Below, piece after piece: positions 19,568 to 28,669 of a DNA stretch of 64,000 nt. Position numbers and translations under genes: made by a program. A model generated the notes under the pieces. The model searched no databases. It was given only the letters and a program-made list of their open reading frames with translations, and was not told where the DNA came from. Origin of the DNA: Mucilaginibacter defluvii (lineage in GTDB: Bacteria > Bacteroidota > Bacteroidia > Sphingobacteriales > Sphingobacteriaceae); contig NZ_BAABJI010000001.1 of NCBI RefSeq assembly GCF_039543225.1, positions 647,193 through 711,192 of the forward strand, in the 5' to 3' direction. Each line of letters begins with the position of its first letter. Position 1 is the first letter of the stretch.

Positions 19568-22500
19568 TAATTTTTAGCAGGTATTGCAATAGGTCCCCTA
19601 AAATTAAATGCTATATAAAGTCTTGAAATCTTTTCACCTTCTTGAAAGTAGTTCTTACTAAAATCAGGTAACAAAAATGGAACATAGGCTTGAATTTCAT
19701 AAATATATATGTCTCCACGTTTTTGACCTTGAGCATAAGAAACAGACCGGCTGATCCTTCCTGAGTATTCTTTAGGCGATCCATCAGGATTTGACGAAAG
19801 AAAAGTTTTAGCTAACCTTCGTCTGCCGTATAATGAAAAATTTGTTTCAGCATCCAGAATTTTGAAAGTTTTGAGCGAATCCTTGATTAAACCTTGGTGA
19901 AATTCAATTACACCTTTTATGTAATATATCGTTGCTGACTGATAAATCTCATCTTGAGTCAATAGCGCATTAACCAAAAGTGAACAAAAATCCCAGTCCT
20001 CAATAGTAAATTTCAAGACTTGCTTTTCATCTGCAAAGAAGTTCTTTTTTGCTTTTGAAATCCACCAGCATTTTAGTAATAAAAAAAGACATTTTCCATC
20101 GCCCTTAATATCTAACAAATGGCTTTTGAGATATAAGGCTGCTTCGGAATACTTGGAAGCATCTTTGTCGCTTATCGAACCCACTCCAACAGATGATACG
20201 TCATTTAACAATGCTTTTGCGCGGAGGTAAAAGCCGGATGCATATCCACTTACTCGTAAAAAGTTAAAAGTTTCATCTGCAATTTTTTGATTTCCTACAA
20301 GTTCATAAAAACTCAACTTTCTTCGATAAAAGTCTTCGATGTTCTGATCACTTACACCCTCTACTTCTACTAATTCAAAAAGTGTACTTAGATATGTTTG
20401 AGCATTAATGGTGGCAACTTCGTCCAATATGTCTGCCTTTAATAAATCTTCCGTTGCCCAAGCAAATACATCCAATGCTTGATAATTTTCTGGGTTTGAC
20501 GCAAACGCGTAATTAAAAGTCTCTTTTAGCAAGTCATAGGTTTCAATCGCTTGTCTATTATTACCAGAGCGTAAAAACTGCTTAATCTTTGTCCCTAAAA
20601 TAGCAGCTAATTCAACTCTCAAATAGGTGTTTATTGTTCGTTCCTTATAATCCCTGAGTTGATATAGAGCATCACTTACAATATTTTCTGCGCGATCTAA
20701 TATTGTTATGACAGGTTCAGGCAATTCAAAATTTTGCTTGACAATTTCTCTTAAGAAAGAAGCTTCTTTCAAAATCAATCTTGGATGATATGCAAAGTCG
20801 TTTTCACGTAAGTATCTTAATTCATCCGTCAATTGATATAGAAATTCATAAAAATTCTCTTGAGAATTGGGCCCTATTTTACTCAAAAGTTCTACTGCAA
20901 ATTGGATTTCAGGGTTGGTTTCAGGACCATAGGAAATAAAATCGGAAGATGATATGTTTCTTAAAAGCCTAATTATATAAGTAATTTCTTCCGATTTGCC
21001 CCCCAAAAAAGATGTGAGAATTTTGGCTTCCAAAGCAGTTCTGGGGCCAAGCAAAAAGTCGCCTTGATTGTCCTCATACCATTCAATTAATTTTACTTCA
21101 TTTAATGCGTAAAACAAGTCAGAAGAAAATGTCTTATAACCAATAGTACTAAGTAATAACTCAAATGGAACGTTCAAGCCATACTTCCCAGGTACCATAA
21201 TGGAAAATATTAGCTGGTCAGCCAGGCTAACATCATCTGCATCGGTATCAGATTCATTTAATTCGGCTAATGAAGTATCATCAATGATTCCAGACTGTTT
21301 AAGGTTTGAGTAGAAAGATTCTTTATTTTTAGAATTTTCCTCAACGTCATTATTCGAAAGGAAATCAGAGAAAAAATCAAACTCATTTTTAAGCCCTTGC
21401 TTTATAGCAAAACGGGATTCAGGCAAGTATCTATATAACATTGCCAATAGGTTTTGATCCTTAACGGAAGCTATATTAGTCGCTATTAATGGGTTGATTT
21501 TACTCAAAAATGTGATGAAGTCCTGTTTTTCATCAGCGCTTAGTGCTATTGGAGATTCAACATAATTATTAGCCTGTGGATTAATTTTGCCAGAAGCATA
21601 ACTGCTACCAACTAATATTACCTTTCTTCCACGTGTATTTAACCGTTTTAGAAAGCGAAAATAATTATCTGGCTCAAGCATGCCATCCCAAATAACTACG
21701 GTAAATTTTGCATTATGATCCTCTGCCCATTTGCAAAAATAATCGATGTCTAGGTCGTCAACCTTCTGATACCGTTTTTCTATGAAAAGAACTGGGCAAT
21801 GTAATTCAATATATAGTTCATACGCTAATAAACCCAAAGAAGTAGTTTTGCCACTACTCGATTGACCATATAAAATAAATGGGATTTCCTTATATTCTCC
21901 ACCTTTTAAACTCTTAATTACCATTCCCTTTAATACGGTATAAGAAGTTCTTTTAAATGCAAATCCCTGCGGGTATCCTGCCCAAAATGGGGAAGAATTG
22001 GTGGATGACAAAAATCTTCTAAAATCAAAATACCGATCGTCCTCTGAATTTTCGACTTTACTGTAAAAATAACTATCCTCAATGACTGTTGCTGATTTCG
22101 AAATTCTACTAACCAGCTCTTGGGGAAGCTTAATCTTCTTTTCATTTATAGTCACCCAGCGCCCATAACTTGTAGTAGCTTCGCTCGTAACAAAATTCAG
22201 TCGACCATTTGCTTCCCAGTTTCCAATCAATTCCGAAAGAGTTTCTTTTACAGCAACAACCTTATTGTTCTTAATTAATTCTGCAATAAATTCATTTTCA
22301 ATAATTTCTTTTGTCGAGCTACATAATAATACTTGTCCATTTCCCAAACCCGATATAACAGGGTATAATTCTTCAATACTTAATTGATCGGTTAACTTAT
22401 ACGCCTCAATAACTAATATACCCTTCGGTGTAATTATTTGAGGCAATTTCTGTAATAGCGGATTAAAAGCATTTTTTCTTCTGGTGAGTTCAAGCTTGTT

Positions 22501-22962
22501 GAAAGGGGGCCTTTTGCTAATATCTGTTTCAGAGATACTCCCCAATAGATAAGTTAGATGGAGTGTTTGTTTATTCCTCGGATCTGGAACTCGAAATTTT
22601 TCATCCGTAATCGGTTGAACCGTCCGCCAATCATTTATAAAAGCGCGTTCTATAACGGTGTCAAACGCCGTTGTATATACAGCAGACCATGGAATTTCTG
22701 CGACCTTATAAAGCCACTCTGGTACCGAAATGCTTTTACAAAGGTTGGACATCCAAGATGATACACTCTCATAATCCTTGCTAAGATTAAGTGGCATGAG
22801 AGAATTATAATCCGAGAGACTGAGATTAGGATTTGAAGACGAATATTTTTTGATTGTTTTTGACAAAAAAACATCTAAGCCTGTGTCTTTTTGTAAATAT
22901 GCTTGACCCACAAACAATACTGCCGGGCCTTCTTCAATTCTTTTAATTACGTCCTCAATCAT
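19567..22962 (-). CDS. SIR2-like domain - STAND-type P-loop NTPase - helical repeat protein
   Basis: A 1131-aa protein. Residues 1-250 have the layout of a SIR2_2 domain (LFVGQAYLQK; PWSAVYTTAFDTVIERA; HLTYLLGSISE). Residues about 355-560 form a P-loop NTPase with Walker A GQSSSGKTTS (about 362-371) and a Walker B-like FTVVIWDG. The C-terminal half is helical and TPR-like. This is the architecture of SIR2-STAND anti-phage sensors. However, the positions normally holding GAG, the catalytic TTN and the HG histidine read GQA, TTA and LLG, so NADase activity is doubtful. It is co-transcribed with the partner gene downstream and is AT-rich compared with hsdM/hsdR. Confidence 0.7.
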   Translation of the reverse strand: MIEDVIKRIEEGPAVLFVGQAYLQKDTGLDVFLSKTIKKYSSSNPNLSLSDYNSLMPLNLSKDYESVSSWMSNLCKSISVPEWLYKVAEIPWSAVYTTAFDTVIERAFINDWRTVQPITDEKFRVPDPRNKQTLHLTYLLGSISETDISKRPPFNKLELTRRKNAFNPLLQKLPQIITPKGILVIEAYKLTDQLSIEELYPVISGLGNGQVLLCSSTKEIIENEFIAELIKNNKVVAVKETLSELIGNWEANGRLNFVTSEATTSYGRWVTINEKKIKLPQELVSRISKSATVIEDSYFYSKVENSEDDRYFDFRRFLSSTNSSPFWAGYPQGFAFKRTSYTVLKGMVIKSLKGGEYKEIPFILYGQSSSGKTTSLGLLAYELYIELHCPVLFIEKRYQKVDDLDIDYFCKWAEDHNAKFTVVIWDGMLEPDNYFRFLKRLNTRGRKVILVGSSYASGKINPQANNYVESPIALSADEKQDFITFLSKINPLIATNIASVKDQNLLAMLYRYLPESRFAIKQGLKNEFDFFSDFLSNNDVEENSKNKESFYSNLKQSGIIDDTSLAELNESDTDADDVSLADQLIFSIMVPGKYGLNVPFELLLSTIGYKTFSSDLFYALNEVKLIEWYEDNQGDFLLGPRTALEAKILTSFLGGKSEEITYIIRLLRNISSSDFISYGPETNPEIQFAVELLSKIGPNSQENFYEFLYQLTDELRYLRENDFAYHPRLILKEASFLREIVKQNFELPEPVITILDRAENIVSDALYQLRDYKERTINTYLRVELAAILGTKIKQFLRSGNNRQAIETYDLLKETFNYAFASNPENYQALDVFAWATEDLLKADILDEVATINAQTYLSTLFELVEVEGVSDQNIEDFYRRKLSFYELVGNQKIADETFNFLRVSGYASGFYLRAKALLNDVSSVGVGSISDKDASKYSEAALYLKSHLLDIKGDGKCLFLLLKCWWISKAKKNFFADEKQVLKFTIEDWDFCSLLVNALLTQDEIYQSATIYYIKGVIEFHQGLIKDSLKTFKILDAETNFSLYGRRRLAKTFLSSNPDGSPKEYSGRISRSVSYAQGQKRGDIYIYEIQAYVPFLLPDFSKNYFQEGEKISRLYIAFNFRGPIAIPAKN

Positions 22963-23049
22963 ACTTCAATAATAACGAAATATAGTGAATTAGTTGAGGC
23001 GTGTTCGACTCGTATTTGAGGAATAACGAATTTAAATTATAAGTTAAGA

Positions 23050-23080
23050 AAGCCCGAAAACACTCGCTGTTTTCGGGCTT
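23050..23080 (-). terminator. Putative terminator after mobC
   Basis: A 13-bp perfect stem (aagcccgaaaaca / tgttttcgggctt) lies between the mobC stop and the SIR2-like gene start, both on the minus strand. The T-run on the minus strand is weak, so it may be partly Rho-assisted. Confidence 0.6.
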
Positions 23081-23157
23081 AAACCTAAACCTTATCACAA
23101 ATCCATGCGAGTGCATGGAAGTATGCAGCTAATATAAAAATCATTTGCTAATACAAC

Positions 23158-25161
23158 TTAATGGGTTCCATTTTCTTTTTTATTAACCATAAGATGCTTT
23201 AATCCCGGATCATTCAATACCCGGTCCATAACGGACTGAACGATCTGGTCAACATCGTCTTTAATTTGCAAATAATTTCGCTGTACCATACTATTATCCA
23301 GCTTCCGTAGCTCCGGTAATTCTTTGTAAGCATCTGTTTCACGCTTCAGCGCGTCATGATCATTGACAATACTGCAATGAAAAGTTTTAAGATCAATTTT
23401 ATTATCAGGATCGTCCGCTACCATTCCAACAAACTCACCAGATGAAAGTGCTGAGATTTTACTCGGTGGTACCGCACTCTCCAGCTGTTTTGACTTGCTG
23501 ATGGAGGTGTCATTACTATTAATAGATAAGCTTTCCCGCTCCTGCATAATCTTCCCAAAACGCTCACTCAGTTGTTTGGCTGTGTCGCCGGTCACCTGGC
23601 CGCTAACAATGTTCCCGGTGATGTTCATAATTACATCTGCCTGTTCTTTTCCGTAGTCTTTACGGAGCTGGCTGAAGTCCTGAACGCCGAGGCAAGTAGC
23701 TACTTTGTTGCTGCGTGCCGTTGCAATCAGACTATCTATATTATTTAAGTAAATGGTAGGAAACTCGTCAAACACCAGGCTGCTTTTTTGTTTCCCTTTT
23801 TTATTCACCAGTTTAACCAGGCGGTTAACATACAAAGACAAGACTGCTCCGTAGATCTGTATTTTCTGAGGGTTGTTGCCAACACACAAAATCTTTGGAT
23901 CATCGGGATTATTGATGTCCAGTTTGAACTCATTTCCAGATAGAACATAATACAGCTGCGGTGATGCCAGGCGTGCCATTGCTACTTTTGCAGATGCGAT
24001 CTGCCCCTCCAGTTGTTCGGTAGCATCATTGAGAAAAGCATTTACGAAGGGATTGATCAACACCTCTATTTCCTTTTCGGTACGAAGGATGGTAAAAAGA
24101 TTTTCGTAGTCCGTCTGCATTAGTTCGATTACATGCGGAAGCGTACAGAACTCACCGTCATTGAACTTGCGCAAAAACCAGATGATAGCAGACAAAAAGT
24201 TGATAGGGCTTTCAACGAAGAAGTCGCCCTGGCGCTTAATCCATTCCCGATTTAAACCCATCAGGATTGTCCGGGCCGATTCGGTTGCATCAGTTATATC
24301 CAGCATGCCCGATGGGTCTAAAGGATTGCACCGGTTAGTTCTCGTCAGGTCGTCAAAATTTATGTTGTAAAACTTCGGCACCACCTTGTAAGCCGACTTG
24401 TTATTCAGCCATGTGTTATAGGCAATGCGGGTAAGATCATCGAACTTAAAATCATAGACGAACATGGTGAACCCTTTCCTGATATGCTGTGTAATGATAT
24501 GCCGGATCACAAAGTAAGACTTACCGGCACCAGGGCTGCCCAACACCAGTACAGCACGGAACGGATTGATGATATTTATCCAACTGTCCCTCGTTTTGCT
24601 TTTAAGCTGGTACTTAGCTGGAAGGTTAATGGAAAACTCATTTTCCAGCTTCCGTTCTTCTTGTGGAAACGTCTCGTTTTCCTTGTTAAAAATATCCTTG
24701 TTATTAAACGACGAGCGTATAATGCGCGACAGTAAGGTACCGCCTGTAAGGATCAATAAAAATCCTGTTCCGGTAATAGTCATGTAAATAATTCCAACCG
24801 TGGTTACCGGCATTTTAAGCAGCAGTGACAGGTAGCTGATAAAGTACAATAATAAGCCGGTCAACAGGTAGGCGGCTGCTTTTTTAAAGTTGAGTTTATC
24901 GTCTTTCTTTCCTCTTGCGCCGATGAGTGATATGGTCAGCACGCCAAGCGCAATTAGCTTGCTGTTATGAAATTTATTAAACAGACCGGTATTCCTGATA
25001 TTACCCATAAGACGGTCTGTGAATTCCATTGTAAACCGCCACTCGACAAAGGCGGCGTAACAGTAATAATAAAAATGCAATACAAGTATTGTGATTGCTA
25101 TCAACCTGGTCATGTCAAGAATTTTCCTCAACGCTTGTTCATTTTCTCCGGTATGTGCCAT
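23158..25161 (-). CDS. mobC: MobC/TraG-type coupling protein (VirD4-like ATPase)
   Basis: A 667-aa type IV coupling protein. The N-terminal third has several hydrophobic segments. Walker A is LGSPGAGKSYF (about residues 207-217), and Walker B lies in SSLVFDEFPTIY (about residue 460). The segment TARSNKVATCLGVQDFSQL is typical of TraG/TraD ATPases. It would connect the relaxosome to a conjugation pore, which is not encoded in this window. It ends a mobA-mobB-mobC operon, 12 nt after mobB. The element therefore looks mobilisable rather than self-conjugative, within what is visible. Confidence 0.9.
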   Translation of the reverse strand: MAHTGENEQALRKILDMTRLIAITILVLHFYYYCYAAFVEWRFTMEFTDRLMGNIRNTGLFNKFHNSKLIALGVLTISLIGARGKKDDKLNFKKAAAYLLTGLLLYFISYLSLLLKMPVTTVGIIYMTITGTGFLLILTGGTLLSRIIRSSFNNKDIFNKENETFPQEERKLENEFSINLPAKYQLKSKTRDSWINIINPFRAVLVLGSPGAGKSYFVIRHIITQHIRKGFTMFVYDFKFDDLTRIAYNTWLNNKSAYKVVPKFYNINFDDLTRTNRCNPLDPSGMLDITDATESARTILMGLNREWIKRQGDFFVESPINFLSAIIWFLRKFNDGEFCTLPHVIELMQTDYENLFTILRTEKEIEVLINPFVNAFLNDATEQLEGQIASAKVAMARLASPQLYYVLSGNEFKLDINNPDDPKILCVGNNPQKIQIYGAVLSLYVNRLVKLVNKKGKQKSSLVFDEFPTIYLNNIDSLIATARSNKVATCLGVQDFSQLRKDYGKEQADVIMNITGNIVSGQVTGDTAKQLSERFGKIMQERESLSINSNDTSISKSKQLESAVPPSKISALSSGEFVGMVADDPDNKIDLKTFHCSIVNDHDALKRETDAYKELPELRKLDNSMVQRNYLQIKDDVDQIVQSVMDRVLNDPGLKHLMVNKKENGTH

Positions 25162-25173
25162 GACTGAAAATTT

Positions 25174-26427
25174 TTAGTTATTATTCGATAGATTTCTTCT
25201 TTTTTTCTTTTTGCGGGTCTTTTTAAATGGGTATGGAACATAATCGCCACCTGTCTCCTGATGCAGCAAGGCGTCCATTATTTCACTGCCTGAGGGTTTA
25301 CTTTGTTGCTCGGCCTCTTCTTTTGTAAACAGTTGCTGTTGACGAGATACTTGCTCCTGTTTTACTCCAGGTTGGTTGATGGTTGAGAGTCTTTCTAAAA
25401 GTCCTTTTGCGCTGTAGGCTTTGCCAAGATCGCTGCCATTGAATACGCACCGGTTTACATTATCAACGTAGGTCAGCCCGTAAATAATACCATCTTCATT
25501 TTGGCGGACAGCGAGGTATATACCATCCTTTATTAAATTGTCAGCAAGGGACTGCAGGGACTGCCGTGGTGATTTGAGGAGCGACAGCTCTATAGCATTC
25601 TTTATTCTCGTCTTTAGATTATCTGCTGGTGCGTTCTCAAAGCGTTTTTCGAGGAATTTCAGTGTTGGCTGGCTATGGAATAAGCTGGCCTTTACTGGCA
25701 CACCTACCGGAGTACCATCTCGGTCAATGATCTTATAGAATAAACCGCCGTTGCGATAGGTACTGGAATCTTTCAGTCCACGGTCTGCAATAACATTATA
25801 CTGGCGCAGGATCGCGTTCAACTCTGGCAGCGATTTGTATTTATAAGACGGCAGAACAGCATCCAGGACGTTGGCAATGGAACGCCGGGATTCTGACTTG
25901 CCGTATTCTATTTTAGCTGAGTAAGCAGATTTAATTTTGTAGTCCTTTTTTGCCTGGTCTTCTGCCCGTACAAGGTTATACTCCTGCTCCAGTTCTTTGC
26001 GTGCCGGTTCCGACAATTTTCTGCCGATATTCTGCGTGTCTATTCTTGAACCGTCAGCTTTAATTTTTAATGATACGAGGTGCAGGTGCGGATGACCGGC
26101 ATCGTGATGCTGGTACACTAAATATGGCTGGTCACCAAACCCGATGCGCTCCATATAGGCCGATGCAATTTCAGTTAGTATAGGCTTAGTAAGCGCCGTT
26201 TCCGACGGGTCAAAATTGAGCGAAATATGGATACTGTTGCGGGTCACATTCTTGTTCAACTCTGCCTGTTTCAGCAGCATATTTAACCGCTGTGCAGCAC
26301 TTAATTTTTCTGTGTCCAAAGGATAATTTTGGGCGCAAAGCAATTCCGCTTTTCCTTCTTTTAACTTTAGTTCGTTGTAGTTAAAAATGCGCCTGATCGA
26401 GTGTCCGGATTTGATTACTGCAACCAT
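25174..26427 (-). CDS. mobB: MobB relaxase/mobilisation nuclease
   Basis: A 417-aa relaxase of the Bacteroidota MobB type. The metal-binding histidines are in HHDAGHPHLHLVS (about residues 104-116), with a Bacteroidota-type N-terminus (MVAVIKSGHSIRRIFNYNE). It would nick oriT and become covalently attached to the transferred strand. It overlaps mobA by 13 nt, and the C-terminus is strongly basic (KKTRKKKKRR). The likely oriT lies just upstream of mobA. Confidence 0.9.
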   Translation of the reverse strand: MVAVIKSGHSIRRIFNYNELKLKEGKAELLCAQNYPLDTEKLSAAQRLNMLLKQAELNKNVTRNSIHISLNFDPSETALTKPILTEIASAYMERIGFGDQPYLVYQHHDAGHPHLHLVSLKIKADGSRIDTQNIGRKLSEPARKELEQEYNLVRAEDQAKKDYKIKSAYSAKIEYGKSESRRSIANVLDAVLPSYKYKSLPELNAILRQYNVIADRGLKDSSTYRNGGLFYKIIDRDGTPVGVPVKASLFHSQPTLKFLEKRFENAPADNLKTRIKNAIELSLLKSPRQSLQSLADNLIKDGIYLAVRQNEDGIIYGLTYVDNVNRCVFNGSDLGKAYSAKGLLERLSTINQPGVKQEQVSRQQQLFTKEEAEQQSKPSGSEIMDALLHQETGGDYVPYPFKKTRKKKKRRNLSNNN

Positions 26428-26804
26428 TGTGAAGCTATTTTTTCAATGTAATCTTTGATCTCTGCAACCTTGTTTTCAACAAGCGTTTTACCCTGTTCCC
26501 AGGAACGGATAAGCTTTAGGGCATCATCCGATTTATCGATTGTATGCAGCCTTTTTACCGCTTGATTAAAGTTGTTGCCGATGTTGTTTAACTCCTTCCT
26601 GAGCAGGATGGCTTCTGCCATAAGGTCATCTAAAGATTTGTCTCGGTAAGTGGCAATAACCGGTTTGCCGAGCAACACATGGCGGGCGTAATCGCTCAAT
26701 TTCCGGCAGGTAGTCTTCCTGAAATTCTTGCTAATAGTATCATGCTCACTATCTGTCAGGCGGATGTGCAGCCACTTTTTTCTGAAATCCTGTTGCTTTT
26801 CCAT
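26415..26804 (-). CDS. mobA: MobA-like mobilisation accessory protein
   Basis: A 129-aa basic protein with an N-terminal DNA-binding region (KKWLHIRLTDSEHDTI, ribbon-helix-helix-like), followed by the pattern LLRKELNNIGNNFNQAVKRL, which is characteristic of MobC_2/Bacteroidota MobA relaxosome proteins. It is the first gene of the mobABC operon and would bind the adjacent oriT. Confidence 0.85.
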   Translation of the reverse strand: MEKQQDFRKKWLHIRLTDSEHDTISKNFRKTTCRKLSDYARHVLLGKPVIATYRDKSLDDLMAEAILLRKELNNIGNNFNQAVKRLHTIDKSDDALKLIRSWEQGKTLVENKVAEIKDYIEKIASQWLQ

Positions 26805-26848
26805 ACACTTATCGTTTACACATTTTCACTTGGATTAAGGAACTCATA

Positions 26849-26913
26849 CCGCCCACGACTTCGGAGTGAGGGCGGCAAGATTGCGGTTGTGTGATACAAC
26901 CGGACATCTTGCC
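26849..26913. other. Candidate oriT: nested inverted repeats upstream of mobA
   Basis: Two adjacent structures lie 45-110 bp upstream of mobA. The first is ccgccc/gggcgg (26849-26854 and 26870-26875). The second is an outer ggcaagat/atcttgcc (26874-26881 and 26906-26913) enclosing cggttgt/acaaccg (26884-26890 and 26896-26902). Inverted repeats next to relaxosome genes are the usual form of an origin of transfer. The wider gap 26805-27436 holds no supported gene. Confidence 0.6.
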
Positions 26914-27348
26914 GATTGCAGCTACCTCGCAATCCGGGAAGCAGCTTTCTGTACTGGAGGACTTATGGCAATTCCTGTTAGCTTCAGCCAACTATGGGTA
27001 GAAAGCTCCAATTTGACCGATATTCTGAGTGCGGGCATTCCTGATGTTGAAGTATAAATCAGATTACCAAACAGCCTTTCCTGACAAGATGATCTATCGG
27101 TGGGATTGTGTGCAGATTGTCCGTTTAACGGGTAAGGAATCTTATCACTATTTACCTGTCTGCAATTTTGTCGGTGTGTAATAAACCTGTTTTTAGCTGT
27201 TAGCAGCCGGACAGGTACTTTCAGCCTGCACCATTTTATTATGATGAACAAGCCCGTTTCAGGTGTTCTTTCAGAGCATTTCATAACCTCTCATTTTCGT
27301 TCTCACTTAATCCGAAAGCTAAGGTAGAAACATGCGATATGACTTACA

Positions 27349-27387
27349 CAACCCCGCCATATTTTGAGTAGGATGGCGAAGGTTGTA
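27349..27387. repeat. Inverted repeat upstream of the small + strand gene
   Basis: The arms acaacc..cgccat and atggcg..ggttgt can form a two-part stem. It lies 50 nt before the gene at 27437 and could be an operator or part of a replication/transfer region. The role is unknown. Confidence 0.4.
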
Positions 27388-27436
27388 ACCGGTAGATTTG
27401 TACTGATAATTTTATTATTCACTTAAAAGAAAATTT

Positions 27437-27733
27437 ATGCTAAGTACAAATGAGTTGGCTGGTGTGTATGATGCGCTACTAAGCATGCCAGGGATGAATG
27501 AAAAGGTCAAAGTAAACCTTAATTTAAGCCGGAAAGATGCACTCCTTTTGGGATGCCTGATCAAGAAATCGACAGCAGGAAAAGAAGGCGAAAAAGCAGG
27601 TATTATTTTAGACAATTTATCAGCAGAAAATCTGAAGGAATTGGGTGTGTATGCAGATGAGATTTTGAGCAAATCTGAAATGACAGATGTCAGCATCAAA
27701 CTAACTTCTCTGGGCGGTTCCCGTAAGGAGTAA
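27437..27733 (+). CDS. Hypothetical 98-aa protein of the mobile element
   Basis: A small, soluble, Leu- and Lys-rich protein (MLSTNELAGVYDALLSM), probably helical with a serine/lysine tail. It is transcribed divergently from mobA and convergently to the next small gene. I recognise no domain. The stem-loop 50 nt upstream suggests it has its own regulated promoter. Confidence 0.55.
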   Translation: MLSTNELAGVYDALLSMPGMNEKVKVNLNLSRKDALLLGCLIKKSTAGKEGEKAGIILDNLSAENLKELGVYADEILSKSEMTDVSIKLTSLGGSRKE

Positions 27734-27745
27734 CGGCCCAACTTT

Positions 27746-27961
27746 TTACATTATAGACTTCGGGTCTTCAGGCCCGATGTCTATAATTTTATGGCTCATC
27801 AGCCATACCCTGAAATCATCCGGCGCTGCGGGTTCAAAATGAATAATCCGGTTCTCAAAACCTTCTTTCAGCATTATGGAAAACAATTCCAGTGTTTGTT
27901 TGAATTTATAGAGTTCATCAGCCTTATATAGCAGGCCAGGGTATTCATTTTTAGGGGTCAT
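27746..27961 (-). CDS. Small protein paired with an upstream structured RNA (copy 1)
   Basis: A 71-aa acidic protein. It shares a pattern with the 64-aa product at 45929-46123: PG(L/F)(L/F)Y.A near the start, then a Phe-rich helix, then IH(H)F.P..PD(D/E)F..WL. The two are therefore probably paralogues. A conserved ~160-nt structured element begins 33 nt upstream on the same strand, the same arrangement as for the second copy. No known domain is recognised. Confidence 0.6.
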   Translation of the reverse strand: MTPKNEYPGLLYKADELYKFKQTLELFSIMLKEGFENRIIHFEPAAPDDFRVWLMSHKIIDIGPEDPKSIM

Positions 27962-27994
27962 ACAAAGAGTTTAGTCACTCAGCTTGGGTTGCAT

Positions 27995-28154
27995 AAAAAG
28001 AACGCGGGGCAACTTGAACTGATAGGCACTTAGGAAGCCTGAAAACACAAGTGCACCCGCGCCATAGCGCGAGCGTAATCACCTGTGTCCTGTCTCAAAA
28101 AAGTTCCTAAGTTTTTATCAGTTGGACACTGAGCAATACGCTGAACAATATTTT
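27995..28154 (-). ncRNA. Structured RNA-like element, copy 1 (5' of small gene)
   Basis: The core 28017-28123 folds as aactgata/tatcagtt and acttagga/tcctaagt stems separated by a ggc/ttt internal loop. A middle stem acaca.gtg/cac.tgtgt follows, and a tip cgcgc/gcgcg with loop cata. The tip context gtgcacccgcgc and the flanks aaaaag..acgcggggca and caatatttt are shared with the copy at 46159-46320. The outer stems differ in sequence between copies but keep pairing, which supports a functional structure. Strand is assigned from the adjacent small gene. Confidence 0.65.
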
Positions 28155-28199
28155 ATAGGTGTGCAAAATAATTCATTTTTAAACACCACCGAAAAAGCA

Positions 28200-28225
28200 A
28201 AGGCGCCCTGTTAATGAGGCGCCTT
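28200..28225 (-). terminator. Terminator for the small membrane-protein gene
   Basis: The stem aaggcgcc / ggcgcctt lies 26 nt beyond the stop of the minus-strand gene at 28251. The minus strand continues into ctttgctttttcgg, a T-rich tail. Confidence 0.65.
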
Positions 28226-28250
28226 ACTCGTTATTATCGAATTACAAGTA

Positions 28251-28535
28251 TTATTTACTTCTTTCTTTTGCAGCCTTATCCCTGTAATGCCTTGCCATGT
28301 TGTTATTAAAAAAATGTACAGCAATGAAAAATAGCCCGGCGAAGATCAGGACAAAGCCAATGAGTTTGAGTAACCCTTCCACTTTGGTGGTCACTCTATA
28401 ACCGGCATACGTCTTAAATAGTTCTACTCCGGCAGCATTTCTCCGGTAAAATTTTCTCCTGTTGACCTGGTATCGCAGGATATAACCTACAACTGTCAGG
28501 ATAATGCCTAAAATAAGTACCATACTCACCTCCAT
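28251..28535 (-). CDS. Small two-pass membrane protein
   Basis: A 94-aa protein with hydrophobic segments at about residues 4-22 (MVLILGIILTVVGYI) and 56-74 (LLKLIGFVLIFAGLFF), a basic connector and a charged C-terminus (RHYRDKAAKERSK). It lies at the end of the PRTRC gene block, beyond paired hairpins. No enzymatic domain is visible, and its role in the mobile element is unknown. Confidence 0.6.
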   Translation of the reverse strand: MEVSMVLILGIILTVVGYILRYQVNRRKFYRRNAAGVELFKTYAGYRVTTKVEGLLKLIGFVLIFAGLFFIAVHFFNNNMARHYRDKAAKERSK

Positions 28536-28605
28536 TATTTTTATTTAACGATTGATAGGTTTCATTAAATGCAGCAAAAATCTTTCCCGTCCAACGTTTT
28601 CTTTG

Positions 28606-28660
28606 CTTCTTTCTTTGTCGTGTTCGGAAACAAAGAAAGAAGTCCCCGCGGTAGCGGGGA
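28606..28660 (-). terminator. Tandem hairpins after the PRTRC ThiF gene
   Basis: Two perfect stems lie in a row: cttctttctttgt/acaaagaaagaag (28606-28618 and 28630-28642) and tccccgc/gcgggga (28643-28649 and 28654-28660). They sit 10 nt past the ThiF stop and probably terminate the PRTRC operon. Confidence 0.6.
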
Positions 28661-28669
28661 CAGGTATTC

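Noticed and set aside
26922..27284. 120-aa minus-strand open frame in the mob upstream region
   Set aside because: It covers the oriT-like repeats, has a composition unlike neighbouring proteins and no recognisable family.
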